From Fretibacterium fastidiosum (GTDB lineage Bacteria > Synergistota > Synergistia > Synergistales > Aminobacteriaceae), in the NCBI RefSeq assembly GCF_964642095.1, contig NZ_OZ209244.1, forward strand, positions 620,001 through 684,000: a DNA stretch of 64,000 nucleotides, written 5' to 3'. Positions 49,020 through 57,117 of this stretch are shown here, piece by piece. Under the pieces are notes generated by a model. The model did no database searches. It saw only the letters and a list, made by a program, of their open reading frames with translations, and had not been told where the DNA came from. Both the position numbers and the translations under genes were made by a program. The number at the start of each line of letters is the position of its first letter. Within the stretch, counting starts at the first letter, position 1.

Positions 49020-49190
49020 CTACTTCCCGTAGCGTGCCATCAGGTACTCGTCGGCGTGGACGCCGTTCTTGACGGCGGCATACCGCTTCGTCCCCTCGAC
49101 GACAAACCCCAGCGACTCGTACAGGCGGACGGCCCGTCCGTTGTCCGTGAAGACCGATATCTCCACGCGCTTCAGCATCAGCCAGTTGTC
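49020..49190 (-). pseudogene. GNAT acetyltransferase remnant, C-terminal part
   Basis: About 57 codons on the minus strand read LKRVEISVFTDNGRAVRLYE, SLGFVVEGTKRYAAVKNGVH, ADEYLMARYGK. This is the C-terminal acetyl-CoA-binding half of a GNAT enzyme. The N-terminal half is cut off at 49191 by the inverted repeat. GC is high, so it is a piece of ordinary chromosome caught in the island. Confidence 0.7.
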
Positions 49191-49191
49191 T

Positions 49192-49210
49192 ATAGTGGTC
49201 CCCATGTCAA
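49192..49210 (-). repeat. 19-bp inverted repeat, right copy
   Basis: The inverse of the 47121-47139 sequence, at the point where the GNAT remnant breaks off. Confidence 0.6.
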
Positions 49211-49233
49211 GGACCAAAAAGAGGGGAACCTAG

Positions 49234-50064
49234 GGTGTGTTCACTCAAAAACATTGTCAAAAGGGTGAAGGTATGTCAAAATAGTTGCATGATGGAGATC
49301 AGCCAGGTGCAATACGAGCGTATAGCAGATTGTTTCCCTGTCCACCGAGGTAATGTCGCTTACGACAACCTTAGAGTGCTCAATGCCATTCTGTATGTCA
49401 TGGAAAACGGGTGCAAATGGAGGAGGCTCCCGGAAAAGTTTGGAAACTGGCATACAATCTACATGCGCATGAGCCGCTGGTACAAGTCCGGTGTTCTGGA
49501 TAAGGTTTTTGAACGCCTGTAGCACGAGCGTCTTCTCCGCATGAGGCTTGAAGCGGTGTGTTTAGACAGTTCCTGCGTCAAAGTTCATCCTGATGGGACG
49601 GGAGCTTTAAAAAAGGGGGTCCTCAATCTATCGGCAAGTCCCGTGGAGGATGGACCACCAAGATTCATCTGGTTGCCGCGGGTCCCGCTTGTCCGTTGAT
49701 TTTTCATCTCTCGCCCGGCAATGCTCATGACGGTCCGGAAGGCCGCAAGTTGATAGAGCGGCTGAAGGAGTTGCTGACGCCGGGATGCAAATTGTTGATG
49801 GATAAGGCCTATTGTGGAGTGGCGACACGTCGTCTTGCGGAAGAATATGTGTTGGAGCCGGTCGTTCCGCCCAAGAGTAACGCGAAGAAGCCCTGGCCGT
49901 ATGATGTAGAGCTTTACAAGAGACGGAACGAGATCGAACGTCTTTTCTGCAGGGTCAAAAGGTTTCGTCGTATTGCTACGCGGTACGATAAGTTGGATGT
50001 CATTTTCCTGGGCTTCCTGCTTTTTGCTTTTGTTGTCGACTTCTTGCTCTTGTGTTAACACAAC
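49234..50064 (+). mobile_element. IS5-family insertion sequence of 831 bp
   Basis: The ends read GGTGTGTT and AACACAAC and are flanked by CTAG on both sides (49230-49233 and 50065-50068), the 4-bp target preferred by IS5/IS427 elements. It is inserted into the 3' end of the Rhs tip gene on the right. Confidence 0.8.
49289..50058 (+). pseudogene. IS5-family transposase with in-frame stop and frameshift site
   Basis: The start MMEISQVQYERIADCFPVHRG leads to NGCKWRRLPEKFGNWHTIYMRMSRWYKSG and then an in-frame TAG at 49520-49522, where a Gln codon would be expected. The frame goes on with LRMRLEAVCLDSSCVKVHPDGTGAL. A slippery AAAAAAG at 49609-49615 shifts by -1 into GGPQSIGKSRGGWTTKIHLVAAG, GCKLLMDKAYCGVATRRL and RNEIERLFCRVKRFRRIATRYDK, completing the catalytic residues. 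Frameshifting is normal for the family; the stop codon suggests that this copy is inactive. Confidence 0.78.
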
Positions 50065-51300
50065 CTAGACAATATTTGCCATCCTTTCCATCTTTCATCT
50101 CCAATCTCATCCACTATTTTCATAAGCTCCTTTCCACTATGTTCCTCAAATGGATACTTTTTTGCTGCCTCACAAGCCATTTCCTCCATCAAGTTCCTCG
50201 GCTCAGTACGGCCGGTCAAACCTCTTCCTTCTACGCATACATTATGCACCAGCACGCCGCCGGCGACGAAGTAGGAGTGGAAGTCCTCGACGTCGAGGTT
50301 GTAGACGGGGATCGGGGACTCCAGCTTCTCAAGCCTCAGTCCCGTTACAACCCCTGCATCCCCGGAGAGCGCCTGGATCGCGTCCCCAACCACCAGGTCC
50401 CCCGCCGCTACCCAGCCCTTGCCCACGACGTAGAACGGGTGGTTGGTCGTCGCATCGATGGCGCCCCGGCTCGTCTCGATGTGCAGAAGCTCGTCGTTCT
50501 CCCGGACGAGGACCTCCTTGACCGCCTTCAGCGCCCTCTCGCCGGTCTCGACGTTGTACGACCACACCCGGTCCCCGGCCTGAACCTCGTCGATGCGCTT
50601 GAACCCCGCCTCCGTCGCCACCAACGTGTCGCCGTCAAAGCAGGTTTCATGCAGCACGGCAAGGTTCAACGAAAGCTGCAGAGCGGATAACAACATTTGG
50701 GGAACGTCGTCATCCCGAACGGCTTTCAGAAAAGCCTCCAAGCTCTCGTTTGCTCCATACGCTGCAAGAGCTTTCGTAAGTATCTGCATTGCAAGATGCG
50801 ATTCACAGATCCTGGAAAAGCTTGCAATTGAGACAAGCCCATTCGCTATTGCAAGCAGGACCCCTTCGGTTTTTCCCGTCAGAGCAGCCGTGACCAGTGC
50901 CGTTATTGAATACGAGACGTTGGCAACGTGGGCTGCGTTCATCAACATCTGGAATGCCAGTGCGTAGTTCAGCGTAACCGTGCCATTCAAAATGTCCAGA
51001 ACAAACAGCGAACCCGTCATTTCTCCCAGCGAGAACAGCCCTGTCGGGTCGGTGTTGTTGACGGGGTTCGCGTTGGCGTACAGGTACTTGTGCAGGCTCA
51101 GCGGATCTTGCCGGTTCCCCTGGTGCGGATCCAGGCTCAGGAACGTCCCCGTCTTCGGGTCCATGTACCGCGCCCGCAGCTGATACAGCTCCGTCGTCCG
51201 GTCAAAGCGCTCGCCCGCGATTTCCGGATGCGGTTACCGCGCCAGTCGTAGCCGTACTCCTCTACCGCCACGTTCGCGCCCTCCTGCCCCGTGGCGCAAT
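50055..51300 (-). pseudogene. Rhs-repeat tip with Hint domain and truncated toxin domain
   Basis: On the minus strand 51215-51300 reads YGYDWRGNRIRKS, then a deletion shifts the frame to GERFDRTTELYQLRARYMDP and KTGTFLSLDPHQGNRQDPLS, NPVNNTDPTGL, the Rhs core end. A helical stretch of about 130 residues follows, then a Hint (intein-like) domain from CFDGDTLVATEAGFKRIDEV with NHPFYVVGKGWV and a final VHN. The C-terminal 60 residues (TEPRNLMEEMACEAAKKYPF...) should be the toxin, but the IS at 50064 cuts it and supplies the last codons. No active toxin is expected. Confidence 0.75.
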
Positions 51301-51328
51301 ACCTTTATTTCGATTATCAAGGTGCCAG
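51222..51328 (-). repeat. 107-bp Rhs-derived repeat, copy 1
   Basis: Nearly identical to 54350-54456. It encodes the Rhs segment ANVAVEEYGYDWRGNRIRK on the minus strand plus about 35 bases of unrelated flank. The region 51329-51514 shows no gene. Confidence 0.75.
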
Positions 51329-51514
51329 ACTTTAAGATTGACATTCGTTTAATGGCAGCAAAGAAAAACAGTTGACCGTTCTGCTACGTCATTGAAATGC
51401 CTGCTTCATGAGCTTCTCTTCAATTCTTTCAGGTACTTTATCAAGAAATTAAAAGCTTTATTGTGAGACCAATATAAGTTCCCTTACAGCTAAAGCGGGG
51501 GGATACTCAATCGG

Positions 51515-52117
51515 TCACAACAGATCATGAATATTCTTAGCATGCTCCAGGTTTTTCCACCATTCTTTCAGCATACTTTTCTTCTCGTTTGAGATGCGAT
51601 CATCCATAAGATATTCCTCGATAGGAACCACTTCTTTGACCATTTTCTTACTGTTGTTAAGTAAATGTTCCAAATCTGTAATGGTAAAATTACTGTCTGT
51701 ATTTATGATGTTAGCCAATTGGCAAAATGCCTCGGTGCAAATTTGCTTGCTGCAGATATATTCAAGCTGATAGATCGCAATTTGACTATGCGCCAGTGAA
51801 ATCATAAGCGATCGACGTGTGCTGCGGGACGGATACTTGATGATCTTCTGAAATACATCATCAGTAACTGCCTTGCTGCTTACATAGCATAAAAGGTTGT
51901 CAAGGAAACCAACAACTCCACATAATGAATAGCTCTTTTCTATCAGCGCTAAGAGCGTCTCTCTGTTGCTTTCCCGCCCTGCTTGCTCAAACCACTCGTC
52001 ATTGTAATCATCATTAAAGAGTGCATCGCACACAACATTCATTTCCGCATCACTTAGCTTCATGATCTCTTTCAACGTTATCGATTTTACTGATCCAAGA
52101 GTTACTTTACCGAGCAT
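51515..52117 (-). CDS. Probable immunity protein, unknown family
   Basis: A 200-residue, mostly helical protein without a signal peptide (MLGKVTLGSVKSITLKEIMK, YNDEWFEQAGRESNRETLLA). I do not recognise the family. It starts inside the last codons of the orphan toxin tip before it (11-base overlap), which is the usual arrangement of a toxin and its immunity gene. Low GC. The 22-residue LTLKEIMKLSDAEM-like start is polar and the middle may form alpha-helical repeats. Confidence 0.6.
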   Translation of the reverse strand: MLGKVTLGSVKSITLKEIMKLSDAEMNVVCDALFNDDYNDEWFEQAGRESNRETLLALIEKSYSLCGVVGFLDNLLCYVSSKAVTDDVFQKIIKYPSRSTRRSLMISLAHSQIAIYQLEYICSKQICTEAFCQLANIINTDSNFTITDLEHLLNNSKKMVKEVVPIEEYLMDDRISNEKKSMLKEWWKNLEHAKNIHDLL

Positions 52118-52295
52118 AATACCACTCCTTTATCCCATCTTTAATCTGCTGTGAGTATTTATCGACAAATCTTTTTGCTTTTACGCTCAGCTTTCCAACT
52201 ACTACTTCGCCTAGTTCGTCAATAGATGCAATTCGCTTTCCGCCTTCCTGAATATGAGCATGTCCCCTAGGATGATCAGGCACTCTATTCCATTG
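52107..52295 (-). pseudogene. Orphan toxin tip, C-terminal 62 codons
   Basis: The frame reads QWNRVPDHPRGHAHIQEGGK, RIASIDELGEVVVGKLSVKA, KRFVDKYSQQIKDGIKEWYY, AR, and then stops. It is preceded by a TGA, so no start or delivery domain remains. PDHPRGHAHI looks like a catalytic His-containing toxin motif, but I cannot name the family. The stop overlaps the start of the adjacent immunity-like gene. Rhs loci often keep such displaced tips. Confidence 0.55.
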
Positions 52296-52328
52296 TCAAG
52301 TTGCCGATGCTTTTTTACGGCGTTTACC

Positions 52329-53759
52329 TTACCGGCTCGCGTTCTCCAGGCGTTTGAGCGTATCCGTCCCTTTTAACCTCTCATTCACCCTCGCATGATC
52401 AATGACCCGCTTGCCCTCATGGTCCTTCATGCTAACTTCTGCTCCAGCATCAAGTAATGTACCGATGGTCTCAACATTGGGGGTATCCCCCCACACGGAG
52501 TACATCAATGCCGTCATGCCGTTTTCGTCCTTTGCATTCACGTCCGCTCCGGCATCGAGCAATGTACGGATGACTCCGACATTGGAGGCCTCCCCCCACA
52601 CGGAGTACATCAGCGCCGTCATGCCGTCCTCATCCCTCACATTCACGTCCGCTCCAGCATCGAGCAAGCTACCGATAACTTCAGCATTGGGTGCCTCTCC
52701 CCACACGGAGTACATCAGCGCCGTCATGCCGCCCTCATCCTTCACATTCACGTCCGCTCCAGCATCGAGCAATGCGCTGACAACCTCTATGCTGGGGACA
52801 TCCCGCCACGCGGCATACATCAAAGCCGTCATACCATATACATTCTTTTCGTTGACATCCATGCCAGTTGCAAGCAACTCGTTGAGGAGCTGAAAGTCGG
52901 TGTCCTGCCATACGGTACGCATCAGCAGTGTCATGCATTCCACAGCCATTTTAGGGTCCTGGTATGCCTTATTGGTAGTGATCTGAGGAGTTCCTTCATG
53001 GGAATCCAGGTACTTTTTGATCGAGAGCGTCTTTCGGGCATTGCTCCTTATACACGACGCATTTTCAATGTCGGACGCGTTTCCCAATGACTCCAACATG
53101 TCTCTAGTGGCAAACATATTCCTCGACAAAGCAAGGAAACAGAGGGGGTCGTTTCTCTCATAGGCCGATTGAATCATCACGGGATCGTTTGTTATCTCAA
53201 GACACCTCAACTCAATCAGTTTTTCAACATCCGGGCGATGCTTATTGGAATAGAAATAAAACAGTATTATTTCCTTTTCCGGATCGTCCGGTTTAAGCGA
53301 GCCCAGCTGCTCCAATAACGCGTCGTAATAATATTCGCAAAGAAAACCAGCAAAGTCCTCGGCGGAATATTTGCTCTCGCCGTTAAAATCCGAAGGATAA
53401 TATTCGCTTTGTCCATAATATCGCTTTGCTAATGTAAACAGCGCTTCTTCCGCATACGGAATCAGCTTCTTCAATCTCTCATCGTCAGAGCGCCTGTGCG
53501 CCAGGGAGACCAATGCAATTTTATTTTCTAAAAGATAAGCGAATACATTTTGAGTTAAAGATTTTTCTGGCAAATAATCAAGCAGGTCATTCCAAAAGGA
53601 CTCCCTTTCCTTTTGTTTGTGTAACTTGGATGCAACCTTCAAGAGCAGCTCCTCGTCAACGATATCTGGCGTTATACCACAAGCATAGAGGTCGCAGTCC
53701 TCTTTATAAACCCATTGCTCGTCGTTTACAACTTGCTTCAAGTACTCCGTTAATTTCAT
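52329..53759 (-). CDS. Ankyrin-repeat protein, immunity-like
   Basis: A 476-residue protein without a signal peptide. The first 290 residues form an unrecognised, acidic, mostly helical region (start MKLTEYLKQVVNDEQWVYKE, with LLDYLPEKSLTQNVFAYLLE). From about residue 310 come ankyrin repeats of 33 residues, four of them very similar (GMTALMYSVWGEAPNAEVIG, LLDAGADVNVKDE), then a capping repeat. The DNA of these repeats is also nearly identical. It lies in a row of Rhs immunity-like genes on the same strand, so a protective role is my inference. Confidence 0.75.
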   Translation of the reverse strand: MKLTEYLKQVVNDEQWVYKEDCDLYACGITPDIVDEELLLKVASKLHKQKERESFWNDLLDYLPEKSLTQNVFAYLLENKIALVSLAHRRSDDERLKKLIPYAEEALFTLAKRYYGQSEYYPSDFNGESKYSAEDFAGFLCEYYYDALLEQLGSLKPDDPEKEIILFYFYSNKHRPDVEKLIELRCLEITNDPVMIQSAYERNDPLCFLALSRNMFATRDMLESLGNASDIENASCIRSNARKTLSIKKYLDSHEGTPQITTNKAYQDPKMAVECMTLLMRTVWQDTDFQLLNELLATGMDVNEKNVYGMTALMYAAWRDVPSIEVVSALLDAGADVNVKDEGGMTALMYSVWGEAPNAEVIGSLLDAGADVNVRDEDGMTALMYSVWGEASNVGVIRTLLDAGADVNAKDENGMTALMYSVWGDTPNVETIGTLLDAGAEVSMKDHEGKRVIDHARVNERLKGTDTLKRLENASR

Positions 53760-53824
53760 CTCTACCGCCTTATATCTCCGGGGATCTTGGATTTACAATC
53801 CAAGGGCAACAGTAGAGGGGAAAA

Positions 53825-54295
53825 TCATACGTCATCCTCTTCTCCCCATAAAATTAAGTCGAACCCACAATCAAGTTTCAGCGCCGACAAATTATTCATT
53901 GTTTCAGCATCTAGAGCATAGCCAATCTGATTATCTCCTGCACGTATATAAAACGTAATACGCACCTCATAATCCTTATTTTTCTGCAGTTCTGCAATGA
54001 CTTCCTTTCTGGCCTTTAATGATTCTGAAAAGTCTCGAGCTTTAGTCGTAAAATCGTCGCATCCGCAAAAAGACATTTCATAGCGCCACGAGTTTATTGA
54101 TATCGGGAGATTGGGGTTTCCCATAAAGAAGTCTCCCTTTTTACCAATTTTTGTATGAATTAGCCCAAGTTTTGCATCCATTTCCTCTCCAAATTCCATG
54201 TTGTTGCTATAGATTCCAAAGACTATTTCTCCCCGCAATCCGCCTTCCCTCCAAACTGATTGCGGAGAGTAGTTTTTTCCATGTGCACCGAACAA
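53825..54295 (-). CDS. DUF4279-like protein, probable immunity
   Basis: Up to 156 residues; the open frame begins with TTG at 54295, but the domain itself starts near GEIVFGIYSNNMEFGEEMDA, and an internal ATG at 54190 could be used. The sequence LGLIHTKIGKKGDFF...SINSWRYEMSF and ALKLDCGFDLILWG resembles DUF4279 proteins, many of which are encoded next to polymorphic toxins. The 5' part may have been changed by recombination, since a 15-bp perfect hairpin (54264-54309) overlaps it. Confidence 0.6.
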   Translation of the reverse strand: MFGAHGKNYSPQSVWREGGLRGEIVFGIYSNNMEFGEEMDAKLGLIHTKIGKKGDFFMGNPNLPISINSWRYEMSFCGCDDFTTKARDFSESLKARKEVIAELQKNKDYEVRITFYIRAGDNQIGYALDAETMNNLSALKLDCGFDLILWGEEDDV

Positions 54296-54309
54296 AAAAA
54301 CTACTCTCC
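54264..54309. repeat. Perfect 15-bp inverted repeat
   Basis: GGAGAGTAGTTTTTT at 54264-54278 and AAAAAACTACTCTCC at 54295-54309 with a 16-base loop. It lies at the junction between the DUF4279-like gene and the Rhs fragment. Confidence 0.8.
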
Positions 54310-54317
54310 AACCTATT

Positions 54318-54460
54318 TATGATACCGGACCGTGACGCCCTCCCGCGACTTCCGGATGCGGTTGCCGCGCCAGTCGTAACCGTACTCCTCCACCGCCACG
54401 TTCGCGCCCTCCTGCACCGTGGCACAATACCTTTTATTCGATTGTCAAGGTACCAGGGGC
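54318..54460 (-). pseudogene. Rhs fragment, second copy of the 107-bp repeat
   Basis: On the minus strand it reads ATVQEGANVAVEEYGYDWRG, NRIRKSREGVTVRYHK, then a stop. The repeat proper is 54350-54456 and pairs with 51222-51328. It probably comes from a recombination event that left another toxin cassette. Further upstream (54460-54560) a short frame (VHKICLGDTLKTLPAAWKGP) may be a toxin scrap; I cannot support more in the 54461-54620 stretch. Confidence 0.6.
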
Positions 54461-54620
54461 CTTTCCAAGCCGCAGGCAAAGTTTTTAACGTGTCGCCGAG
54501 GCAGATTTTGTGCACTTTTCTTCCGAACCGAACGAGAGCAAGGCCAGAGTTCGCTTAACCCACACAACAACGGGTTTGAGCCTCAATAAGGCTTCACTGA
54601 AACTTAAGCTCTGCCTTGAT

Positions 54621-56066
54621 TTACCAGCATATGCCCCACAGCCGTCTAAGCGTGTCCGTGCTCTGCAATTTTTTGTTCTCTTGCGCGTAATCAGCAGCTT
54701 GTTTCTCCTCGTCATCTTTGATGGCGATATCCGCACCGGAATCAAGCAATGTGTTCACGACCCCGTCCGAATTCCATTTCGCTGCCAGCATCAATGCCGT
54801 TAATCCCTTGTTATCCTTTATGTTAGCATCTGTTCCAGCCTCAAGCAATACTCTGACCACTTCCGGGTTCGTGTTGTCCCGCGCGGCCCACATCAGAGCC
54901 GTCCTGCCCTTCTCGTCCTTCGCCCGTATGTCCGCACCGGCATCGAGTAACCGCTTGAGGACCTCCGGGTTCGTGTTGTCCCGTGCTGCCCACATCAGAG
55001 CCGTCCTGCCCTTCTCGTCCTTCGCCCGTATGTCCGCACCGGCATCGAGTAACCGCTTGAGGACCTCCGGGTTCGTGTTGTCCCGTGCTGCCCACGTCAG
55101 AGCCGTCCTGCCCTCTTCGTCCTTCGCCCGTACGTCCGCACCGTTCTCAAGCAACAGCTTGAGAACCTCCGGGTTCGTGTTGTCCCGTGCTGCCCACATC
55201 AGAGCTGTCCTGCCCTCTTCGTCCTTCGCCCGTACGTCCGCACCGGCATCGAGCAACAGCTTGAGGACCTCCGGGTTCGTGTTGTCCCGCGCTGCCCACG
55301 TCAGAGCCGTCCTGCCCTCTTCGTCCTTCGCCCGTATGTCCGCACCGGCATCGAGCAACAGCTTGAGGACCTCCGGATTCGTGTTGTCCCGCGCTGCCCA
55401 CGTCAGAGCCGTCCTGCCGAACTCGTTCTTTGCGTTAATATCCGTTCCGGCATGAAGCGCATTTTGAACTTGCTGCACCGAACCGCCTTTACAAAGACAG
55501 GCAAAATGCTCTGATTCCTTTGTAATGGCTCTTACTGGTGAGGTTGTTTGAAAGGTTCCTTCGTCTTTGTCCGCCTTATTTGTTTTACCTGATATCGTTG
55601 AGATTATTTTGTCCGCCAGACATAAAAAGTCATCTTTTTTATATCTGATTTGCGGAAAGTATTTGTGCCAGATTTCCTGCAGCCTATCTGTAAGGGCTTT
55701 CGGGTTTCTTTCTTGACACGAAAGACTATAGACATCGTTAAGCAGCGGCGAGTTATAAACATCCTCGAACAACGTATATCGTCCCTCGGTCCATTCGGTA
55801 AAACATTGCGCCAGATTGTCTAAATCAGAGTAGATATCGTCTACGTTACAAAAACCACCCCGCCATTCCGCATTCGCATCCACTCTGTATGAGTCGATGA
55901 CGAAACAGGACAGCGGATATTTTGAAAAGCCACTCAGATCTTTATAGTATTGTATAGCCGCTTTGGCTTTTGCCTCGCTTGAATATATCCCCAGGGTTTT
56001 GAGCTCCTCATGCTCGTTCTCGTCACCATACTCATAGATGTGGTATAACAGATATACAATAGACAA
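54621..56066 (-). CDS. DUF7336-like immunity domain fused to ankyrin repeats
   Basis: A 481-residue protein. Its first 60 residues (VYLLYHIYEYGDENEHEELK, TLGIYSSEAKAKAAIQYYKD) resemble a small domain found alone in many immunity-type proteins (DUF7336 as I recall). A middle part of about 130 residues is not recognised. From about residue 220 there are seven ankyrin units of 33 residues; six share GRTALTWAARDNTNPEVLK and LLDAGADIRAKDE almost unchanged, and the DNA is also nearly identical, so copy number can change by recombination. The capping repeat ends LRRLWGICW. It is the last of the immunity-like genes. Confidence 0.75.
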   Translation of the reverse strand: MSIVYLLYHIYEYGDENEHEELKTLGIYSSEAKAKAAIQYYKDLSGFSKYPLSCFVIDSYRVDANAEWRGGFCNVDDIYSDLDNLAQCFTEWTEGRYTLFEDVYNSPLLNDVYSLSCQERNPKALTDRLQEIWHKYFPQIRYKKDDFLCLADKIISTISGKTNKADKDEGTFQTTSPVRAITKESEHFACLCKGGSVQQVQNALHAGTDINAKNEFGRTALTWAARDNTNPEVLKLLLDAGADIRAKDEEGRTALTWAARDNTNPEVLKLLLDAGADVRAKDEEGRTALMWAARDNTNPEVLKLLLENGADVRAKDEEGRTALTWAARDNTNPEVLKRLLDAGADIRAKDEKGRTALMWAARDNTNPEVLKRLLDAGADIRAKDEKGRTALMWAARDNTNPEVVRVLLEAGTDANIKDNKGLTALMLAAKWNSDGVVNTLLDSGADIAIKDDEEKQAADYAQENKKLQSTDTLRRLWGICW

Positions 56067-56110
56067 ATGGGCTCCTCCTTATCCAAACAATAACAGCCAG
56101 TGAAGGACAT

Positions 56111-56496
56111 TCTAAGCCTTCCTCCAAAAGATAGAGGACAAGACGGCGGCTGCTGTTCAGGCCGCCCTGATCCGTCTGCTCGAGGGGGTGGAGTGCCGCA
56201 GCCTGACGACAGACAACGGAAAGGAGTTTGCGCGACACAAGGAAGTATCCGCTGCCTTGGGGGTCCCTGTGTACTTCGCCCATCCCCACAGCCCCTGGGA
56301 GCGTGGTACGAATGAAAACACGAACGGACTCATTTGCGAGTATTTGCCCAAGGGAATCGACTTCCGAGAGGTTCGGAACGACGATGTTCTGCGGATTGTA
56401 GAACAGCTGAACAACCGTCCCAGAAAGTGTCTCGGCTTTCGTACCCCTAATGAGGCCTTTTTCAATTTACCTGTTGCTTTTGGCTTGACAATCTAG
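56111..56496 (+). pseudogene. IS30-family transposase fragment
   Basis: About 128 codons of the C-terminal half: KIEDKTAAAVQAALIRLLEG, LTTDNGKEFARHKEVSAALG with the second Asp, SPWERGTNENTNGL with the Glu, and RPRKCLGFRTPNEAFF. The N-terminal helix-turn-helix and first Asp are missing, so it is inactive. It ends next to GGCTTGACAATCTAG, probably the IS end. The promoter of the ankyrin gene must lie in the 45 bases to its left. Confidence 0.8.
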
Positions 56497-56588
56497 CATC
56501 TTTATCTCCCCATCGCTCTCCTACCATGCTCGGCCAGCACAGCCACAACTTTATCGGAAACCGATGGATTTAAACTTGACGTTAGAAA

Positions 56589-56957
56589 TTAAATTTCAAC
56601 TATATCGTTTAAAAGCATCTTGGCTTTCTTGTAAGATGGATTTACTTTCAATATGGACTGAAGGATCTCCTTCGCTTTAGCAGTATTGCCATTACGTTTT
56701 AGTTGCTCTGCAAAGATATACGCAGTTTTGTTGTTTCTAGAATTTGCGTCAAAGGCTAATTCAATATACTTGAGAGCCATATTAATCGATCCAAGTTTTT
56801 GATAGCAAAGCGATATTTTCTCTAATGTTTTGAAGTGCTTGTCTAGCATAAGCGATTTCTGAAACAATTTAAGCGCTTCGCTGACATTTTTACATTCAAG
56901 CAGTGTGCAAGCTGCCAAATAATAACTATAAGCGCGGTCCATACCATTATCATTCAT
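56589..56957 (-). CDS. Small TPR-repeat protein
   Basis: 122 residues with about three tetratricopeptide units: YLAACTLLECKNVSEALKLF, ISLCYQKLGSINMALKYIEL and FAEQLKRNGNTAKAKEILQS. No signal peptide. GC is low, as elsewhere in the island. Such small TPR proteins are often encoded with polymorphic toxins as immunity or chaperone-like factors, but nothing here shows its role. The ribosome binding site is weak. Confidence 0.7.
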   Translation of the reverse strand: MNDNGMDRAYSYYLAACTLLECKNVSEALKLFQKSLMLDKHFKTLEKISLCYQKLGSINMALKYIELAFDANSRNNKTAYIFAEQLKRNGNTAKAKEILQSILKVNPSYKKAKMLLNDIVEI

Positions 56958-57076
56958 ATATTTTTACCTGAAGACGAAAAACTTCAATGTATTAAGTAAT
57001 TATGAGGCCTGTGATTTTGCAATAAGCCGTTATACTTAAAACTCGCAATGTGAAAAACTCCCAGGATTTGATGAAG

Positions 57077-57106
57077 AGGGGCGGGCGCTTCAGCGCCCGC
57101 CCCTCT
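57077..57106 (-). terminator. Terminator of msrAB
   Basis: GAGGGGCGGGCGC pairs with GCGCCCGCCCCTC around TTCA, 12 bases past the msrAB stop. It is part of the right island repeat. Confidence 0.8.
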
Positions 57107-57117
57107 CGATTTTCGTC

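Noticed and set aside
54850..55430. Regular 99-bp repeats that might look like a CRISPR or satellite
   Set aside because: They encode 33-residue ankyrin units in one intact frame.
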